Shown here in pieces: positions 61,052 through 64,000 of a DNA stretch of 64,000 nucleotides (position 1 is its first letter; the number at the start of each line of letters is the position of its first letter). Source of the DNA: Enterobacteriaceae bacterium (GTDB taxonomy: Bacteria; Pseudomonadota; Gammaproteobacteria; Enterobacterales; Enterobacteriaceae); assembly GCA_902363335.1 (NCBI GenBank), contig CABIZV010000002.1:248001-312000 (forward strand). Reading direction: 5' to 3'. The position numbers and the translations under genes were made by a program. The notes under the pieces are model-generated. The model searched no databases. It saw only the letters and a program-made list of their open reading frames with translations, and was not told where the DNA came from.

Positions 61052-62443
61052 GTGAGAAACGCGTCATCAGCATCCAGCCAGAATCAACAGGATGCATCGT
61101 CGGAAAATAGCCCGACGCTTCACCGCGGGTTACAAAACCGCCATATCCAATTAATCGCCCTCGGCGGCGCTATCGGTACCGGGTTGTTCCTCGGCATCGG
61201 CCCGGCCATTCAGATGGCAGGCCCGGCGGTCATTCTGGGTTACGCCATCGCTGGCGTTATCGCGTTTATGATCATGCGCCTTTTAGGGGAGATGGTCGTT
61301 GAAGAGCCGGTATCCGGTTCGTTTGCTCATTTTGCTTATAAATACTGGGGGCCGTTCGCTGGATTTCTCTCCGGCTGGAACTACTGGGTTATGTTCGTGC
61401 TGGTGGGCATGGCTGAACTGACCGCCGCCGGGATCTATATGCAATATTGGCAGCCTGATGTCCCTACCTGGGTATGGGCCGCGGGCTTCTTCGTGCTGAT
61501 TAACGCCGTCAATCTTGTTAACGTGCGGCTGTACGGGGAAACCGAATTCTGGTTCGCGCTGATTAAAGTACTGGCGATTATCGGCATGATTGGTTTTGGC
61601 ATCTGGATGCTGGTCTCCGGTAAGGGCGGTGACAACGCCAGTATCGACAACCTCTGGCGTTTCGATGGCTTCCTGGCAACCGGCTGGAAGGGGCTTATCT
61701 TATCGCTGGCGGTGATTATGTTCTCCTTCGGCGGGCTGGAGTTGATTGGTATCACGGCGGCGGAGGCGCGTGACCCGGAACGTTCGATCCCGAAAGCCGT
61801 CAATCAGGTCGTTTACCGTATCCTGCTGTTTTATATTGGTTCGCTGATTGTTTTGCTGGCGCTTTACCCGTGGCATGCCATTAAATCCGACAGCAGTCCA
61901 TTTGTGATGATCTTCCATAATCTGGACAGTAACCTGGTGGCCTCGGCGCTGAACTTCGTCATTCTGGTCGCCTCATTGTCGGTGTACAACAGCGGCGTGT
62001 ACTCCAACAGCCGAATGCTGTTTGGCCTCTCCGTGCAGGGTAACGCGCCGCGCTTTTTGACCAAAGTTAGCCGTCGTGGTGTACCGGTGAACTCGCTGAT
62101 TCTCTCCGGGGCGATTACTTCGCTGGTGGTGCTGGTCAACTATCTGCTGCCGCAGAAGGCGTTTGGTCTACTGATGGCATTGGTAGTGGCAACGCTGCTG
62201 CTGAACTGGGTGATGATCTGTATGGCGCACCTCAAGTTCCGTGCCGCCATGCGTCGTAAAGGTCGTGAGCCGAAATTCAAAGCCCTGTGGGCGCCAGCCA
62301 GCAACTACATCTGCATTGCTTTCCTGCTGATGGTGCTGGTGCTGATGTGCACCATGGAGGGCATGCGCCTGTCGGCGATTCTGCTGCCGGTCTGGGTGCT
62401 GTTCCTGTTTATCGCCTTTAAAGTGTTACGTCGCAAAGCGTAA
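61052..62443 (+). CDS. pheP: PheP, phenylalanine-specific permease
   Basis: 463 residues (E. coli 458), APC-family H+ symporter with 12 helices. Very close to E. coli PheP (LHRGLQNRHIQLIALGGAIGTGLFLGIGPAIQMAGPAV, PVSGSFAHFAYKYWGPFAGFLSGWNYWVMFVLVGMAE). I choose the GTG at 61052 (ribosome site AGGGG), the family start. The frame is open back to an ATG at 60944, but that start lies only 13 bp after a REP element and has no ribosome site. A GCGAC-AA-GTCGC hairpin lies in the leader at about 60991-61002. Confidence 0.93.
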   Translation: MRNASSASSQNQQDASSENSPTLHRGLQNRHIQLIALGGAIGTGLFLGIGPAIQMAGPAVILGYAIAGVIAFMIMRLLGEMVVEEPVSGSFAHFAYKYWGPFAGFLSGWNYWVMFVLVGMAELTAAGIYMQYWQPDVPTWVWAAGFFVLINAVNLVNVRLYGETEFWFALIKVLAIIGMIGFGIWMLVSGKGGDNASIDNLWRFDGFLATGWKGLILSLAVIMFSFGGLELIGITAAEARDPERSIPKAVNQVVYRILLFYIGSLIVLLALYPWHAIKSDSSPFVMIFHNLDSNLVASALNFVILVASLSVYNSGVYSNSRMLFGLSVQGNAPRFLTKVSRRGVPVNSLILSGAITSLVVLVNYLLPQKAFGLLMALVVATLLLNWVMICMAHLKFRAAMRRKGREPKFKALWAPASNYICIAFLLMVLVLMCTMEGMRLSAILLPVWVLFLFIAFKVLRRKA

Positions 62444-62453
62444 TACCGCACAC

Positions 62454-62569
62454 TTCCCGGCGTCGTGATTCTCGGCCGGGCTATCTGCGAAATGACATTG
62501 CCGGATGGCGGCTACGCCTTATCCGGCCTACACCAAACGGTAGCCCGGCCGAGCGCAGCGACGCCGGGA
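62454..62569. repeat. Mosaic REP cluster holding both REP families
   Basis: In order: CCCGGCGTCGTGATTCTCGGCCGGGCTA (first family), GCCGGATGGCGGCTACGCCTTATCCGGCCTAC (second family), then GTAGCCCGGCCGAGCGCAGCGACGCCGGGA (first family, inverted). The second-family element thus sits between the two arms of a first-family pair. Confidence 0.85.
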
Positions 62570-62655
62570 ACTCTCCAGCGCCGCTTTTCTCCCTGATTCA
62601 TTTTTAATCGTGACCCTTCTCGCAAATCTACTATTCCACGCGCGATCTTTAATTT

Positions 62656-62667
62656 GTAATCGATTAC
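62656..62667. promoter_or_regulatory. LacI-type operator, distal copy
   Basis: Perfect 12-bp palindrome GTAATCGATTAC, embedded in TTTGTAATCGATTACTTT, 48 bp before the transporter start codon. The central CG and overall form are those of LacI/GalR-family sites. Confidence 0.75.
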
Positions 62668-62687
62668 TTTTTATTTGAGCTGTTTTT

Positions 62688-62699
62688 GTAATCGATTAC
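62688..62699. promoter_or_regulatory. LacI-type operator, proximal copy
   Basis: The same GTAATCGATTAC with the same flanking T runs, 32 bp centre-to-centre from the first copy (about three helical turns). It ends 15 bp before the ATG and abuts the ribosome site (GAGGG). A bound repressor here would block initiation. Confidence 0.75.
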
Positions 62700-62714
62700 T
62701 TTGAGGGTAAAAAC

Positions 62715-63956
62715 ATGGTCTCCACCACATCACATCCTGAAAATAGCGGCGTACAGCATCGGCTGCTGGTGCCACGTTTGTCATTAATGATGTTTATGCA
62801 GTTCTTTATCTGGGGCAGTTGGTCGGTCACCTTAGGTTTAGTAATGAGCCAGCACAACATGTCTTTGCTGATTGGTGACGCCTTCTCGGCCGGGCCGATT
62901 GCTTCCATCCTTTCACCGTTTGTCCTCGGCATGCTGGTCGACCGATTCTTCCCATCGCAAAAGGTGATGGCGGTGATGCATTTGCTGGGCGCGGCGATCC
63001 TGTGGTTTGTGCCGCAGGCGCTGGTGGCAGAAAACGGCGCGCTACTGATTGGTCTGCTGTTTGGCTACACCCTGTGCTACATGCCAACGCTGGCGCTGAC
63101 TAACAACATCGCTTTCCACAGCCTGAGCAACATCGACAAAACGTTCCCGGTGGTGCGCGTGTTCGGCACTATCGGCTGGATTATTGCCGGGATCTTTATC
63201 GGCGTAACCGGTATTTCCGATACTACCGGCATCTTTACGCTGGCGGCGCTGTGCTCGGTGATACTGGCGGTCTACAGCCTGACGCTGCCCCACACGCCGG
63301 CCCCGGCAAAAGATCAAGCGCTGAAACTGCGCGATCTGTTTTGCGCTGACGCTTTTGCCCTGCTGAAAACCCGCCACTTCCTGGTATTCGCCCTCTGCGC
63401 GACGCTTATCTCCGTGCCATTAGGCACTTACTACGCTTACACCGCCTCTTTCCTGGCCGATGCGGGCGTGGCCGATGTCAGCACCGCCATGTCGTTCGGG
63501 CAGATGTCTGAAATCATCTTTATGTTGATTATCCCGTTGCTGTTCCGCCGTCTGGGCGTGAAATACATGCTGCTCATCGGCATGCTCGCGTGGTTTGTGC
63601 GCTACATGTTCTTTGCTCTCGGCATTAATGAAGAGACGCGCTTCCTGCTGTATCTCGGTATTTTGCTGCACGGCGTGTGCTATGACTTCTTCTTTGTAGT
63701 GGGCTTTATCTACACCGACCGCGTGGCGGGCGAGAAGGTGAAAGGTCAGGCGCAAAGTATGGTAGTGATGTTCACTTACGGTATCGGCATGTTGTTGGGT
63801 TCACAGATCTCCGGCGCGCTGTACAACCAGCTGGTGGCCGGGCAAACCGTACCGCAGGCATGGGTGAGCTTCTGGTGGATCCCGGCGGTGGCCGCAGTGG
63901 TGATCGCATTGATTTTCCTGGTCTCGTTTAAGTACGACGATAAACACCAGGCGTAA
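62715..63956 (+). CDS. NHS-type MFS symporter (NupG/XapB/YegT-like)
   Basis: 413 residues, 12 membrane helices. It resembles the nucleoside:H+ symporters (FIWGSWSVTLG, YMPTLALTNNIAFHSL, GTIGWIIAGI, GILLHGVCYDFFFVVGFIYTDR). YegT-like members of this family are often next to carbohydrate or nucleoside catabolic genes. Two LacI-type operators precede it, and a second gene follows 21 bp downstream, so it probably leads a substrate-induced operon. Confidence 0.87.
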   Translation: MVSTTSHPENSGVQHRLLVPRLSLMMFMQFFIWGSWSVTLGLVMSQHNMSLLIGDAFSAGPIASILSPFVLGMLVDRFFPSQKVMAVMHLLGAAILWFVPQALVAENGALLIGLLFGYTLCYMPTLALTNNIAFHSLSNIDKTFPVVRVFGTIGWIIAGIFIGVTGISDTTGIFTLAALCSVILAVYSLTLPHTPAPAKDQALKLRDLFCADAFALLKTRHFLVFALCATLISVPLGTYYAYTASFLADAGVADVSTAMSFGQMSEIIFMLIIPLLFRRLGVKYMLLIGMLAWFVRYMFFALGINEETRFLLYLGILLHGVCYDFFFVVGFIYTDRVAGEKVKGQAQSMVVMFTYGIGMLLGSQISGALYNQLVAGQTVPQAWVSFWWIPAVAAVVIALIFLVSFKYDDKHQA

Positions 63957-63977
63957 TTTTTTAAAGGAGGAAAGGGT

Positions 63978-64000
63978 ATGAAAACCATCAAGGGGCCAGG
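63978..64000 (+). CDS. Start of the next gene in the symporter operon (cut by window edge)
   Basis: ATG with a strong ribosome site (AAAGGAGGAAAG), 21 bp after the symporter stop. The readable residues are MKTIKGP. This N-terminus recalls sugar-phosphate isomerase/epimerase (TIM-barrel) proteins, but seven residues are too few to identify it. Confidence 0.6.

Overview
The window is a chromosomal segment of an enterobacterium. Gene order and protein sequences follow the acrB-acrR-mscK-priC-apt-dnaX-htpG-adk-hemH-gsk-ushA-copA-qmcA-tesA-purEK-cysS-folD-argU stretch of the Escherichia/Salmonella/Citrobacter/Enterobacter group. Two REP/BIME families occur together: one built on GTAGCCCGG...CCGGG and one on GCCGGAT...ATCCGGCCTAC. 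With the accessory gene content this points to a Citrobacter- or Enterobacter-like genus rather than E. coli or Salmonella. I cannot fix the genus from sequence alone.

Regions 1-48326 are core backbone. They hold the acrAB/acrR efflux locus (acrB is cut by the left edge), mscK, a broken Rpn-family gene, rsmS-priC, ybaN, apt, dnaX-ybaB-recR, htpG, adk, hemH and gsk. Then come ybaL, fsr, ushA, ybaK, the small RNA ChiX, ybaP, divergent copA/cueR, qmcA-ybbJ, fetAB, cnoX, ybbO-tesA and ybbA-ybbP. A five-unit BIME array and an extra porin follow, then selU, purEK, lpxH-ppiB and cysS. Next is an extra xapA-type nucleoside operon with an unusual transporter and its own LysR regulator, then ybcI, ybcJ and folD. 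Compared with E. coli K-12 as I remember it, aes, ybaQ, glsA-ybaT and the whole rhsD/allantoin block are missing at their usual places.

At 48573 the tRNA-Arg gene argU starts an AT-rich accessory island (about 48650-54590). It holds a gtrA-gtrB-gtrC-like O-antigen glucosylation operon flanked by two unrelated membrane acyltransferases. It looks like a surface-modification (serotype-conversion) island at a classic prophage attachment site, but no integrase and no second att copy are visible. A run of ten G lies upstream of gtrA.

Regions 54593-64000 hold a LexA-box-preceded gyrI/sbmC-type gene, a periplasmic beta-lactamase-fold serine hydrolase divergent from a LysR regulator, an EamA exporter, a TonB-dependent siderophore receptor with a candidate Fur box, and pheP. 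The window ends with a nucleoside/sugar NHS-type symporter preceded by two identical LacI-type operators and the first codons of the next gene.

Regulatory and recoding signals readable directly include the AcrR palindrome, the dnaX and copA -1 frameshift sites, a sigma-32 promoter before htpG, the CueR promoter, the PurR box before purE, the LexA box, the Fur-like box and the twin 12-bp palindromes. No clearly new system is present. The best candidates for follow-up are the argU island, the xapA operon, the BIME array and the twin-operator transporter.
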